This document shows, piece after piece, positions 34,628 through 34,746 of a stretch of DNA of 34,746 bases (position 1 is its first letter; every line of letters begins with the position of its first letter). The notes beneath the pieces are model-generated. The model was not told the origin of the DNA. It saw nothing but the letters and a program-made list of their open reading frames with translations, and did not search any database. The stretch comes from Desulfobacterota bacterium AH_259_B03_O07. GTDB taxonomy: Bacteria; Desulfobacterota_D; UBA1144; Nemesobacterales; CSP1-2. A program made the translations under genes and the position numbers. The stretch lies in NCBI GenBank assembly GCA_027717645.1, contig JALLOG010000021.1:1-34746 (forward strand), written 5' to 3'.

Positions 34628-34746
34628 ATGAATAAGTTTAACAGTATTTTTGGACAAATTTTACAAATATTTCCAAGGAGTGAGTTTTACAGTGCAGTAC
34701 TAGAGACAGGGGCAGAAAGGAGGGCAAAGGGATTTAGTAGCTGGCA
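34628..34746 (+). CDS. IS4-family transposase, N-terminal part (cut by window end)
   Basis: The first 39 codons read NKFNSIFGQILQIFPRSEF and ETGAERRAKGFSSW, which is the N-terminal DUF4372 domain of a large IS4-group transposase. GGAGG is correctly placed before the ATG. The DDE catalytic residues lie outside the window. The left inverted repeat of the element must be within about 100 bases upstream, but I cannot place it without the other end. Confidence 0.88.
   Translation, partial: MNKFNSIFGQILQIFPRSEFYSAVLETGAERRAKGFSSW
34628..34746 (+). mobile_element. Left part of an IS4-family insertion sequence
   Basis: Supported only by the transposase N-terminus; the true left boundary is upstream and unresolved, and the right end is outside the window. 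Confidence 0.7.

Overview
This window looks like a piece of chromosome from a Gram-negative (diderm), AT-rich, probably uncultured bacterium. Evidence for a diderm is an RND efflux permease, several lipobox-type lipoproteins, an Aat transferase and periplasmic hydrolases. The many short palindromic repeats between genes, together with the gene styles, remind me of metagenome-derived Thermodesulfobacteriota or Dadabacteria-like lineages. That placement is an impression with low confidence. No rRNA, tRNA, CRISPR array or prophage was seen. The window ends inside an IS4-family transposase.

Layout. 1-4443: decayed repeats, a large and visibly GC-richer RND permease without its usual partners, and a stranded C-terminal half of a MEMO-family protein. 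4533-9622: a toxin-antitoxin zone with HEPN/MNT (antitoxin frameshifted), an intact antitoxin with a decayed RelE-like toxin, and an intact VapBC-like pair with a palindromic operator. It also holds an M23 lipoprotein peptidase, a trypsin-fold protease whose 5' end runs into a repeat, and a DUF3471 remnant. The two RNase-type TA loci lie between diverged direct repeats of about 90 bp. 9770-14182: an intact Lhr-type helicase.

14183-19626: a secreted conserved protein, a class I glutamine amidotransferase, a DUF429 protein, a secreted protein of three 24-residue repeats, and a subtilisin-like lipoprotein protease, with two copies of a MITE-like element. 19943-24710: a deazaflavin-type nitroreductase, a TrpF-like gene broken by one base, a secreted dienelactone hydrolase, a SelW-like CxxC protein, Aat, and an aldo/keto reductase. 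24845-27244: four small, mostly exported proteins of unknown function, interrupted by a third copy of the MITE-like element. 27292-27714: two head-on gene remnants.

27911-31715: a TVP38/DedA-type membrane protein, a metallo-beta-lactamase-fold hydrolase and a membrane-anchored alkaline-phosphatase-superfamily enzyme, the last two overlapping. This is the best candidate for a coherent functional module, possibly for membrane lipid turnover. 31916-34746: a glycoside-hydrolase-like lipoprotein with a poly-Asp linker, a DUF962 protein, a small unknown protein, and the start of an IS4 transposase.

The two most unusual structures are a MITE-like repeat family with 19-base terminal inverted repeats that carries a preserved 24-codon reading-frame tail, and the high density of singly broken genes (MNT, RelE, TrpF, MEMO, ICMT, DUF3471). 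The latter means either active gene decay or indel errors in the assembly; read-level checks would separate these.
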